From Halomonas sp. (GTDB lineage Bacteria > Pseudomonadota > Gammaproteobacteria > Pseudomonadales > Halomonadaceae), in assembly GCF_029263665.1 (NCBI RefSeq), contig NZ_JAJUFQ010000025.1, positions 1 to 62,078 of the forward strand: a stretch of DNA of 62,078 nt. Direction: 5' to 3'. The notes under the pieces were generated by a model that saw only the letters and a program-made list of their open reading frames with translations, made no database searches and was not told the DNA's origin. Positions 16,532 through 24,886 of this stretch are shown here, in pieces. A program made the position numbers and the translations under genes. The stretch's first letter is position 1. Every line of letters starts with the position of its first letter.

Positions 16532-17977
16532 TTATACCGGCCCGATCAGATGCTTCACTGCGAGGTAGCCCGCCAGACCCCAGGGGCCCAGTTCGCGGCC
16601 GATGCCGCTGATACCGAAGCCGCCCCAGCTGGCTTCAGGCATGACGATCTGCTCACTGTTGTACCAGATGCTGCCTGCACGCAGTTGACGGCCGACTCGG
16701 CGGGCACGTTCGACATCACTGGAGATGACAGTGGCCGCCAAACCGAAGTCGCTGTCGTTGGCCAGTTGAATGGCTTTTTCTTCACTGGCCGCAGAGCGCG
16801 CGCACAGTACCGGGCCGAAGATTTCCTCGCGCCACAGTCGGCTGTCGGTCGGAACATCGCGGAACAGGGTGGGAGCAATGAACTCGCCCTGAGCGGGGAG
16901 CTGACGGTGGCTGGCATCACGCACGGCAACCAGACCTTCGTCACGGGCAATGGCAAGATAGTCTTCCACGGCCTGGCGCTGGCGTGCGCTGGTCATGGGG
17001 CCCAGGTCGGTGTCTTCGGCCAGTGGGTCACCCAGGCGAATGGCATCCATGCGTACGGCCAGGGCCGCATACAGGCCTTCGGCCAGTGACTGGTGCACAA
17101 TCAGGCGTGAGGTCGCCGAGCAGATCTGGCCAGAGTTGAAATAGATGCCGGCCATGACCCAATCCGCGGCCTGCTCGATATCAGCATCATCCAGAACCAG
17201 AATCGGCGATTTGCCGCCCAGCTCAAGAGACACGCCACGAATGCCCTTGGCAGCGGCGAGCATGACCTTTTCCCCCACGGCATTGCTGCCGGTGAAGGAC
17301 AGTTTGTCCACTCCCGGATGCGCTGATAATGGAGCACCGATGCCTTGGCCATCGCCATGAACCAGGTTGAAGACGCCCGCGGGAAGGTCAATCTCCAGGG
17401 CAATTTCGGCCAATGTCTGCTCCGGCAATGGTGTCACTTCCGAAGGTTTGAAGACAATGGTGCAACCCGCAGCCAGTGCCGGTGCAATTTTCCAGGCGCT
17501 GGTGACCAGCGGGAAGTTCCATGGCGTGATCAGGCCGACCACGCCCACCGGGTCTTCGTAGGTGCGGGCTTCGACGCCGTCCATGGCATGTTCGACAAGC
17601 CTTCCCTGACGCTGCTCCAGGGCTCGCGCCTGATCGGCGTAATAGCGATAGCAGGCAATGGCATCATCCAGGTCGATGCCGGCCTCGGCCAGAGGCTTGC
17701 CGTTGTTGATCGCGGACAGGCGCATCAATGCTTCACGGCGCTCGGTCAGGGCATCGGCAAAGGCATCCAGATAAGCGCCGCGACGATAGCCGCCCAGGCC
17801 CTGCCATATTGGCAGAGCCTGACGAGCCGCTGCGACGGCTGCATCGACATCAGCAGGATCGCCGGCGGTGAGTTCAGCAATCTGTTCCTGGCGATAAGGA
17901 TCGGTGACGGCCAAGCGGCGAGCACCGTGGCTTTCCACCCAGTGGTTACCAATGAATTGTTGAGTGAGTCGTTGCAT
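16532..17977 (-). CDS. Aldehyde dehydrogenase, probably 4-guanidinobutyraldehyde dehydrogenase
   Basis: A 481-residue NAD(P)-dependent aldehyde dehydrogenase. PWNFPL (catalytic Asn), FTGSNAVGEK (cofactor), ELGGKSP (general base Glu) and FNSGQICSA (nucleophile Cys) are all intact. It belongs to the betaine/gamma-aminobutyraldehyde type. In Pseudomonas arginine catabolism KauB does this step, oxidising the aldehyde made by AruI to 4-guanidinobutyrate; the same two partners (aruI-like and gbuA) are in this operon. It is the last gene of the operon, 40 bp after the MBL gene. The precise aldehyde is inferred from context. Confidence 0.85.
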   Translation of the reverse strand: MQRLTQQFIGNHWVESHGARRLAVTDPYRQEQIAELTAGDPADVDAAVAAARQALPIWQGLGGYRRGAYLDAFADALTERREALMRLSAINNGKPLAEAGIDLDDAIACYRYYADQARALEQRQGRLVEHAMDGVEARTYEDPVGVVGLITPWNFPLVTSAWKIAPALAAGCTIVFKPSEVTPLPEQTLAEIALEIDLPAGVFNLVHGDGQGIGAPLSAHPGVDKLSFTGSNAVGEKVMLAAAKGIRGVSLELGGKSPILVLDDADIEQAADWVMAGIYFNSGQICSATSRLIVHQSLAEGLYAALAVRMDAIRLGDPLAEDTDLGPMTSARQRQAVEDYLAIARDEGLVAVRDASHRQLPAQGEFIAPTLFRDVPTDSRLWREEIFGPVLCARSAASEEKAIQLANDSDFGLAATVISSDVERARRVGRQLRAGSIWYNSEQIVMPEASWGGFGISGIGRELGPWGLAGYLAVKHLIGPV

Positions 17978-18017
17978 GGGGAAATCTCATGGGACGTCGT
18001 GGCTGGCCAGTAGGACT

Positions 18018-18761
18018 CTAGAGTTGGTGAGCCCGTAGCCAATGGTCGATCAGTTCATGCAAGCGCTGTCCCGAAAAGCTCGGAAAGTGTCCGCCATGAA
18101 CCGTGCGTACAGGCAGTGCATTCAAGCGGCGCAGGCTCGCGGCATAATCCTGCAGATTGCTGTGGTAGGCATCCTCGATCAGTTCTCCGTCATAGATGAT
18201 GTCGCCGGAGATCAGGGTGGCGGTCTCGGACTCCCATAACGTGATGCCTCCCGGGGAATGACCGGGGGTATGGATAACGCTGAACCGGCGATCGCCGAGG
18301 TCGAGAATATCGCCATCCTCGAGCATCCTGACCTCAGGCGGTGCGGGAATGTGGTACCCACTGTGCGAGTAAGGCTCAGGAGGCAGCGCATCGAACATGC
18401 TGTCGTCGAGAAACTGGCTGGCCAGGGTTCTCTTGTTGTCGGGCTGCCGCAGGATATCGGCCTCATCGCGGTGCACCAGGCAGCTATCGAATTCATGGGC
18501 GGCGCCAATGTGATCGAAATGGGTGTGACTGGCCACCGCCAGAACCTCCCGCTCCGCTAGCAAGGCAACGCTCTGACGCAGGGGAACGGCGCCAAGCCCG
18601 AAGTCGACGACCAGATCACGCTCCCTACCGCGGACATGCCAGATATTGCAACGGTAGAACGGCTTGATCGCGGGTTCATCGATCAGTGTGATGCCATCTG
18701 CCAGGTGTCTGGTGCGATACCAGTTGCGTGCCTCTCCTCTGGAAACATGAAAGTGCGTCAT
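18018..18761 (-). CDS. MBL-fold metallo-hydrolase
   Basis: A 247-residue metallo-beta-lactamase-fold protein. The metal motif SHTHFDHIG is complete, with further ligands in HTPGHSPGG (His), GDIIYDG (Asp) and VHGGHFP (His), giving a two-metal site. There is no signal peptide, so it is cytoplasmic. It overlaps the carbon-nitrogen hydrolase upstream by 4 bp. No standard step of the arginine transaminase route needs such an enzyme; it may hydrolyse a lactone, thioester or cyclic intermediate. Function unknown. Confidence 0.8.
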   Translation of the reverse strand: MTHFHVSRGEARNWYRTRHLADGITLIDEPAIKPFYRCNIWHVRGRERDLVVDFGLGAVPLRQSVALLAEREVLAVASHTHFDHIGAAHEFDSCLVHRDEADILRQPDNKRTLASQFLDDSMFDALPPEPYSHSGYHIPAPPEVRMLEDGDILDLGDRRFSVIHTPGHSPGGITLWESETATLISGDIIYDGELIEDAYHSNLQDYAASLRRLNALPVRTVHGGHFPSFSGQRLHELIDHWLRAHQL

Positions 18762-19546
18762 GTGGCTAGCTCCGGCGTGGATCGCAGGTCCCGCAGATAA
18801 TCCTGTTGCTTGCGGCTCTCGGTGATGCGTTCAAGGTCGATATCGACGATCAGCGTGCCTGGCTCGGCACCCAGCAGTCCGAGAACCTCTCCGTCCGGGC
18901 CAGCAATGAGGCTATGCCCGCAGTAATGCAGTTCGTCTTCCTGACCGGCACGGTTGATGCAGGCCACGAAACACTGGTTGTCCATCGCACGCGTGCGGAT
19001 CTGCAACTGCTGGCGTTCTGCGTTGGGCACCATGTTGGCAGTAGGCGAGAGAATGATGTCGGCGCCACGTTGGGCGAGTGCGCGGGCCATCTCGGGAAAC
19101 TCGTTGTCGTAGCAGATCATCAGTCCCAGGCGGCCAAGGCGGGTGTCGACCACACAGAGTTCGTTTCCCGGGGAGAAGAACGCATGTTCACGATCCCACA
19201 GCTGGCGCTTGTGATAGGTGGCTTGCCGCTGGCCCTGGTCATCGAACAGCACAGCGGCGTTAGCCAGGCTGCCATCGGGCTGGCGTTCGGCAAGCCCGAC
19301 CAGCAAGTGCAGTCGATACTGATGAGCCAGTGCTGCGAGCCGGGCTGATGTGGGACCATCAATGGGCTCGCTGAGGCTATCCAGCTGCTCGAAGATGTTG
19401 TACCCGCTGATGCCTAGCTCAGGGAGGGCAACGAGGTCGACATTGGCGTTCACCGCCTGTTCGCACAGGCGAGCGATGTCGGCAAGGTTGGCTTCGATGT
19501 TGCCGCGTTCAGGAAAGGTTTGAGCCAGCAGCAAACGCATGATCAA
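18758..19546 (-). CDS. Carbon-nitrogen hydrolase (nitrilase superfamily amidase)
   Basis: A 262-residue amidase of the nitrilase superfamily. The catalytic triad is in place: Glu in LPELGISGY, Lys in YHKRQLW and Cys in MICYDNEFPE. The members nearest in pattern act on omega-amides, carbamoyl compounds or formamides rather than nitriles. In this setting a 4-guanidinobutyramide hydrolase, as in the arginine monooxygenase route, would be chemically apt, but no arginine monooxygenase is visible, so this is only a suggestion. ATGA overlaps join it to the NCS1 permease upstream and the MBL gene downstream. Confidence 0.83.
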   Translation of the reverse strand: MIMRLLLAQTFPERGNIEANLADIARLCEQAVNANVDLVALPELGISGYNIFEQLDSLSEPIDGPTSARLAALAHQYRLHLLVGLAERQPDGSLANAAVLFDDQGQRQATYHKRQLWDREHAFFSPGNELCVVDTRLGRLGLMICYDNEFPEMARALAQRGADIILSPTANMVPNAERQQLQIRTRAMDNQCFVACINRAGQEDELHYCGHSLIAGPDGEVLGLLGAEPGTLIVDIDLERITESRKQQDYLRDLRSTPELAT

Positions 19547-20880
19547 TAATCCTCTTCGCTATGGGGCACGGCCGATGGGTGGCGAACGAGCAGTGTGCAG
19601 CCGAACCAGTAGATGGCACCAGTGATCACGAAGACGGGCAAGGACGCGCCAAAGGAGAGGGGTGACACCAGGGTCCAGTAAGCGGCCAATGCTGCACCTG
19701 AAAGATAGGCGCAAATGGCTATCTTGGCAGTGGGACGCCCGAGTTGATGACGGGCCTTGAGCAGCTCTGAGCTGTAGCCGGCCTTGCCCAGCAGGAAGTA
19801 ATCGGCAATCACGACGGCAAAGGCCGGAATGAACAGGGCTCCCACCAGCAGCAGGAAATTCTGGAACTGGTCGAGTATGCCCGGGATCAAGGCACCGAAG
19901 ACGGTAACCACGCCGATGATCAATGCCGGTTTCCAGAATGCCATGCCGGGGGAGACATTCATGCACGACATGGTCGCGCTGTAGACTGCCATGATGTTGG
20001 TGGTCATGACCGAGAAGAACACGACCAGTGCCGCCGGCAGGCCGAATCCAAAGCCGCTCAGCAGGCGGGTCGGGTCGTAGGTCTGCGGCATGCCGGTAAG
20101 CACAGACAAGCCAGAGACTACAGCACCGAGCCCCATGGCGATCATCGCTGCCAGCACATAGCCGCTGTAGGTTCCCCAGATGGCGATGCGACCGCTCTTG
20201 CAGTTGCGGTTGTAGTCGGCAGAAGAGGATATCCAGGAGAACGCTGTGGCGACCACGATATCAAAGGCTATCCCCAGGGTGATGCCATTGCGGGACTCTA
20301 TCGGCATGTCCAGCAATGACGTTACGTCATAATGGCGATTGAGCTGGTACAGCACGATGGCAGCAAGTCCAACCATGGCTAGTGCCGCCCAGCGTTCGAC
20401 TTTCTCGATGCCAAGGTGGCCGCGCAACACGACAAGGACCACGATCACTTCGCACAGTATCGTCATCAGCGGCAGGTTCGAGTAGCCGGTGGCAGACGAG
20501 ATGGCATAGTCCAGACTCATCCCCGCCAGCAAGGCCTGAATCCAACTCCAGGCAATCAGTACTGCCATGTTGATCAGCGAGATCACTTTGCTGCCCAGGG
20601 GGCCATAGGCACGACGGGTCAGGGCCATGGAAGGCAACCCGGTATGCTGCCCCATCAGGCCGACCAGCAACAGCGGGACGGCGCCGATCAGGGAGCCCAG
20701 CAGCACGGTGCCCATGGCGGTCATGAAGGGCAGGTCCGGTACCAGCAACATGCCCGTCAGAATGGTGGTGACGACGACATTGGCACCGAGCCACAGGAAC
20801 ACGGTGCCAAAGGCCCCCAGGCTTTTACTGTGGTGTGCGTCCAGCGTGTCCTGTCCGAGCACACGTTTGATGATCGTCAT
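19543..20880 (-). CDS. NCS1-type purine/cytosine permease-like transporter
   Basis: A 445-residue inner-membrane transporter with about twelve helices. It has the NCS1 (cytosine permease/CodB-like) order: a first helix with FLWLGANVVV, GLPSMALTRRAYGPLGSK and a long central ISSSADYNRNCKSG loop. NCS1 members carry pyrimidines, purines, hydantoins or related ureides by sodium or proton symport. In this operon it is a candidate importer for the starting guanidino or ureido substrate. It lies 51 bp downstream of the ThDP enzyme gene and overlaps the amidase gene by 4 bp. Confidence 0.85.
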   Translation of the reverse strand: MTIIKRVLGQDTLDAHHSKSLGAFGTVFLWLGANVVVTTILTGMLLVPDLPFMTAMGTVLLGSLIGAVPLLLVGLMGQHTGLPSMALTRRAYGPLGSKVISLINMAVLIAWSWIQALLAGMSLDYAISSATGYSNLPLMTILCEVIVVLVVLRGHLGIEKVERWAALAMVGLAAIVLYQLNRHYDVTSLLDMPIESRNGITLGIAFDIVVATAFSWISSSADYNRNCKSGRIAIWGTYSGYVLAAMIAMGLGAVVSGLSVLTGMPQTYDPTRLLSGFGFGLPAALVVFFSVMTTNIMAVYSATMSCMNVSPGMAFWKPALIIGVVTVFGALIPGILDQFQNFLLLVGALFIPAFAVVIADYFLLGKAGYSSELLKARHQLGRPTAKIAICAYLSGAALAAYWTLVSPLSFGASLPVFVITGAIYWFGCTLLVRHPSAVPHSEEDY

Positions 20881-20931
20881 GCTGTTGTCCCTTGAGTTGT
20901 GATTATGAGAAGGACGGACATGTGTAAATCG

Positions 20932-22572
20932 CTATATCGCGACGGCCTCATTCCAGGCAGCTGCATCGATCTCGATCAATAGTGGGCCATTGACAGGCCG
21001 GTGTGTGATGGCTCGTGCAAGTCCTTCGGGATCACCAACCCGGGTGGCGCTACAGCCAAAGCCCGCAGCCAGCATCTGGAAGTCCGGGGCCTGGATGTCC
21101 ACACCGAGTCGGGTGACGCCTGCGTTGTCCATGTAGCGGCGGATTTCCTCGTAGCCCTGGTTGTGCCACAGCAGAATGATCACCGGCAGTTGCTCTTCCA
21201 CCGCACAAGCCAGTTCCGTGAGGGTAAACATCACGCCGCCATCGCCGACCAGTGCGACCACAGGCAGGTCCGGGCGACCGATGCAGGCGCCCATGGCGGC
21301 CGGCAGACCATAGCCGAGGGTGCCGTAGCCGGAAGCGGAGTTGAAATAACGCCTGGGATGAGGCTGGCTGACCAGATGGTTGCCGGCATACACCGTGGCA
21401 CAGGAATCGCCCACCAGCACTGCTTCGGGTAACACTTCCTGCAAGGTGTCGAACAGAGGCACATAGGCAGCGAAAGCAGGGTCATTGGCCAGATTCAGTG
21501 CCGTCAGCGCGGCCTTGGTGCGTGCTTCTCCTCCTCGCGACAAGTGCCGGTTCTGGAAGCGCTCTGCCAGGGCGACCAGGGTGAGTCCAGCATCGGCCAC
21601 CATGGCCAGATCCGCTTGATGATTGCGAGCGAGTTGTTCGGCATCGATGTCGACGCGGATCAAGCGTCCGCCGAGGGCAAAACCATCATCGAACACCACG
21701 TCATAGTCGGTTTCACCGATCTCGGTGCCGAGGGCCAGCACCACATCGGCTTGCCGGGCCATGTCGCGTACAGGCGGGAAGGAGGCATTGGGGCCGAGGT
21801 CGAGAGGATGGTGGCGACCCAGCAATCCCTTGGCATTGACCGTGGTCACGGTCGGTGCATCCAGCGCCTCCACCAACTGGCGTGCAGCCTCGGGGGCCGT
21901 CACACAGCCGCCACCCAACAGGACCAACGGGCGCTCGGCCTGTTCGAGCCATTGGCAGGCCTGATCAAGCGCCTCGGGAGACGGGGCCGCCTTGGCCAAG
22001 TGGCAGCGTTGCCAGTGACGAGGTGGAGTCACTGGCGCATTGAACAGATCGATGGGAATCTCGATGTGTACTGGGCCGGGGCGTGCGCCTTCGAACACGG
22101 TAAAAGCTCGGGCCATGACTTCGGGCAGGGCATCTGCATCGAGCAGGGTATGGCTGAAGCGGGAAACGCCGGCCATCAATTGTTGCTGGCTGGGCAGTTC
22201 GTGTAGCCGGCCCTGGCCTCGGCCCAGTGTATCGGTGCGGTTGACACTGGAAATCACCAGCATGGGGATGGAATCGGCCAAGGCCTGCCCCATGGCGGTG
22301 GCGATGTTGGTCATGCCGGGGCCGGTGATGATGAAGCATACCCCGGGTTTTCCGGTGGTTCGGGCATAGCCATCGGCCATGAATCCCGCCCCTTGCTCAT
22401 GGCGTGGGGTCACGTGGCGAATGCCGCTTCCTTTTCCATCTCCGGACGCTTTCTGGCTTCCACCCTCCAGGCCACGATAGAGTTCGACGGTATGCACACC
22501 AGGGATGCCGAAGATGGTATCCACAGCATAGGTGTCACGCAGCAGGCGAATCAGTAGTTCGGCACAGGTCAT
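20932..22572 (-). CDS. aruI: ThDP-dependent 5-guanidino-2-oxopentanoate decarboxylase-like enzyme
   Basis: A 546-residue member of the acetolactate synthase/decarboxylase family. The cofactor Glu59 lies in TPRHEQGAGFMADGYAR, and the ThDP motif runs from GDGGVMFT to NQGY. LHELPSQQQLM resembles AruI, the 2-ketoarginine decarboxylase of Pseudomonas arginine transaminase catabolism, which yields 4-guanidinobutyraldehyde. Partners for the next two steps (aldehyde dehydrogenase and guanidinobutyrase) are in the same operon; the aminotransferase is not. A short Gly/Ser/Lys insert at residues ~37-49 interrupts the normally tight start. It overlaps the HD gene by ATGA. Confidence 0.82.
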   Translation of the reverse strand: MTCAELLIRLLRDTYAVDTIFGIPGVHTVELYRGLEGGSQKASGDGKGSGIRHVTPRHEQGAGFMADGYARTTGKPGVCFIITGPGMTNIATAMGQALADSIPMLVISSVNRTDTLGRGQGRLHELPSQQQLMAGVSRFSHTLLDADALPEVMARAFTVFEGARPGPVHIEIPIDLFNAPVTPPRHWQRCHLAKAAPSPEALDQACQWLEQAERPLVLLGGGCVTAPEAARQLVEALDAPTVTTVNAKGLLGRHHPLDLGPNASFPPVRDMARQADVVLALGTEIGETDYDVVFDDGFALGGRLIRVDIDAEQLARNHQADLAMVADAGLTLVALAERFQNRHLSRGGEARTKAALTALNLANDPAFAAYVPLFDTLQEVLPEAVLVGDSCATVYAGNHLVSQPHPRRYFNSASGYGTLGYGLPAAMGACIGRPDLPVVALVGDGGVMFTLTELACAVEEQLPVIILLWHNQGYEEIRRYMDNAGVTRLGVDIQAPDFQMLAAGFGCSATRVGDPEGLARAITHRPVNGPLLIEIDAAAWNEAVAI

Positions 22573-23183
22573 TTGGGCAGTCCTTGTGATGGAAACGCCG
22601 GATCTGGCGCAAGGCTATAAGGTTGGCGAGAGAAGATGCGCTGCACCATCGGCATAAAGTGGTCGAGTGGTCGTGAGTCGTACTCTGGGTCGAAAGAAGG
22701 GCAATCCCAGTCCCGGCAAAAGGCCTCGCAGTCGTCGAACCAGGGGTGGTCGCAGAAACGTTCTCGGGCATGTTTGTCAGCACCGAGTTTGTCCCAGTAG
22801 TAATACCCCTGGAATACATCGTGATGCTTGATGATCCAGTGGGTTTTCTCGCTGACAAAGGGCCTTATGATTGATGCGGCATAGGATGCGTGATCGAACA
22901 GCGCCAATTCATCACCGATATCATGCAGCAATGCAGCGACGATCATTTCTTCATCGGCACCCGCTTTCTCGGCACGGGTGGCAGTCTGCAGGCAGTGCTC
23001 CAGGCGTGTGACCTGGTAGGGCTGATGACCTTCGCCAAGCCGTTTTAACGTCGCCACGATGGTCTCGGGCAGTTCACGAAGATAGTTCTCATCATGAGCG
23101 AGGATGATTTGCCAGTCTTCAACCGTGCTGTGGTCAATACGGGTGAACGTTGCCTTGCCTGGAGCATGGGAGTTAAGGGGCAT
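22569..23183 (-). CDS. HD-domain protein, possible MIOX/PhnZ-like diiron oxygenase
   Basis: A 204-residue cytoplasmic HD-fold protein. The likely metal ligands are His63 (LEHCLQ), His87-Asp88 (LLHDIG), His98 (FDHAS), His120 or His121 (IIKHHD) and an Asp in DWDCPSFD (159-165). The order H-HD-H-H-D, with 24 residues between the first His and the HD pair, resembles PhnZ and myo-inositol oxygenase, which hold a mixed-valence diiron centre, rather than a plain one-metal HD phosphohydrolase. The C-terminal third is rich in Phe, Tyr, Asp and Pro. It is coupled by ATGA to the decarboxylase gene. An oxygenase role here is inference; a phosphatase remains possible. Confidence 0.72.
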   Translation of the reverse strand: MPLNSHAPGKATFTRIDHSTVEDWQIILAHDENYLRELPETIVATLKRLGEGHQPYQVTRLEHCLQTATRAEKAGADEEMIVAALLHDIGDELALFDHASYAASIIRPFVSEKTHWIIKHHDVFQGYYYWDKLGADKHARERFCDHPWFDDCEAFCRDWDCPSFDPEYDSRPLDHFMPMVQRIFSRQPYSLAPDPAFPSQGLPK

Positions 23184-23258
23184 GCGGATCTGTCCTCAAT
23201 CACATGAACGTTGTCTTTGATGATGCGACCAGGTCAGGGGCTGGCCGCTTTCCAGGTA

Positions 23259-24644
23259 TCAGCCCACCAGCCAGTGCGCCATCACCACGATGATCGGCAG
23301 AGTAATGACGGTGCGCAGAATGAAGATGACCACCAATTCCCAGAACTTGAGCGGAATCTTCGATTTCAGCAGCAAGGCACCGATTTCCGACATGTAGATC
23401 AATTGGGTCAGTGACAGGCAGGAAATCACGAAACGTGTCAGTTCGCTGTCGATGTCCTTGGCCAGTACTGCGGGCAGGAACATGTCGGCAAAACCCACCA
23501 GGGTGGCTGGGGCAGCCTTGTCGGCTTCGGGCAGTCCCATCCACTCCAGCACCGGGACCATCGGCAGTGACAGCCAGTCGAAGATCGGAGTGTATTCCAC
23601 CAGTACCAGGGCCACGGTACCGATGGCGATGACGATCGGCAGCAGGCCAAAGAGAATATCGGCGACGTTGAACAGTGCGGTGCGCATCAGCTTCATCGCA
23701 CCTGGTGCGGTACGTGCTCGTGCCACAGCCATGCCGAGGCTGTAGCGCAACAGGTTCTGTTGACTGTCATTCTCTTCGCGAATCTGGCACCCCACTGGCT
23801 CATAGTAGGTGTTGGGCTTGCGTGAGAGGGGGGGAAGGCGTGGCACGATCACCGCCGCCACCAGCCCTGCCACGACCACGGTGAGATAGAAGGGAATGAA
23901 CAGGTGGTTGATCTGGGTGAAGGTGGTCACCAGCAAGGCAAAGGCAATCGACACGATCGAGAAATTCGTGGCGATGGCGGCGGCTTCACGGCAGTTGTAG
24001 AAACCTTGCTCGTACTGCTGGGTAGTGATCAGCACACCTACGGTGCCGGAACCCATCCATGAGGCCGTAGCATCGATGGCGCTGCGCCCTGGCAGGCCGA
24101 AGATCTTGCGGAAAGGAGTGCGTACCAGGCTACCGACGAATTCCATGAAACCGAAATCGACAAGAAACGGCAGCAGGATGGCGGCAAAGAAGAAAAATGT
24201 CACCAGCACCGGGGCCAGGTCATTGAGCATGACGCCACCGGTGAAGTCGGAGTTGATGAACTCCGGGCCGATGTGGAAGTAGGTCATGACCGCGAAGATT
24301 GCCCCGATGATGCGGGTCACCAGCCACAGCGGAGCGACGTTGAACAGCTCTTGCATGGCCTTGTGCTGTGCCCAGCGGGGTTGGCTCAGGGACACCAGCA
24401 GAGTCATCAGCGCAGACAGGCATAGCACGCCGGTGGCAATAGCGGGCAATGTGCTTCCCAGGGCTGCCTTGAGCCAGTCGGCAGCCATTCCCATGCCGAT
24501 ATTGATCGACTCTTCCGTGGAGATAGGCACGAGAAACAGCAGAATACCGAAGAGAGAGGGTATAGCGAACTTGAGGACCCCGGCCGCGTTGATGGGAGCG
24601 ACATCATTGGCCAACTGGTCGGCGGAATGCAGTTGCGAAGACAT
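23259..24644 (-). CDS. YjiH-family membrane protein with nucleoside-recognition (Gate) domains
   Basis: A 461-residue polytopic membrane protein with ten or more hydrophobic segments. LFLVPIS near the start, RTPFRKIFGLPGRSAIDATASWMGSGTVGV-like text and KIPLKFWELV near the end are typical of the YjiH family, which carries Gate domains shared with nucleoside transporters. The substrate is not known for this family. Second gene of the guanidino operon, so a role in uptake or efflux of a pathway compound is likely. It is separated from gbuA by 242 bp that hold a large inverted-repeat element. Confidence 0.8.
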   Translation of the reverse strand: MSSQLHSADQLANDVAPINAAGVLKFAIPSLFGILLFLVPISTEESINIGMGMAADWLKAALGSTLPAIATGVLCLSALMTLLVSLSQPRWAQHKAMQELFNVAPLWLVTRIIGAIFAVMTYFHIGPEFINSDFTGGVMLNDLAPVLVTFFFFAAILLPFLVDFGFMEFVGSLVRTPFRKIFGLPGRSAIDATASWMGSGTVGVLITTQQYEQGFYNCREAAAIATNFSIVSIAFALLVTTFTQINHLFIPFYLTVVVAGLVAAVIVPRLPPLSRKPNTYYEPVGCQIREENDSQQNLLRYSLGMAVARARTAPGAMKLMRTALFNVADILFGLLPIVIAIGTVALVLVEYTPIFDWLSLPMVPVLEWMGLPEADKAAPATLVGFADMFLPAVLAKDIDSELTRFVISCLSLTQLIYMSEIGALLLKSKIPLKFWELVVIFILRTVITLPIIVVMAHWLVG

Positions 24645-24702
24645 AAGCGTTACTCGTTGATCTTGTAGTGTCGGGGCATGGCTTTTCGCGATGCCCTCAT
24701 GG

Positions 24703-24844
24703 CCGAGGCTGCTGACAAACTACTGCGCTCGATCATCCAGCGTTAAAATTCACCTCAAAATGCTCATTTACGGCTTGTAAACTGCGCTTTTCGGTGGATT
24801 TTGCCTTGCCTGATCGTCGCTCGTGACCTTTGTCAGCGCCTCGG
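24703..24844. repeat. Large palindromic intergenic element
   Basis: Outer arms CCGAGGCTGCTGACAAA (24703-24719) and TTTGTCAGCGCCTCGG (24829-24844) pair with one bulge. Inside, AAAATTCACC pairs with GGTGGATTTT (one wobble) and TTTAC with GTAAA around a small loop. The ~142 bp can thus fold as one long interrupted hairpin. It lies between gbuA and the YjiH gene. Confidence 0.7.
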
Positions 24845-24886
24845 ACCCTGCCATGGCAGGGGCTGCGTCATGCCACTCAGGAACCC

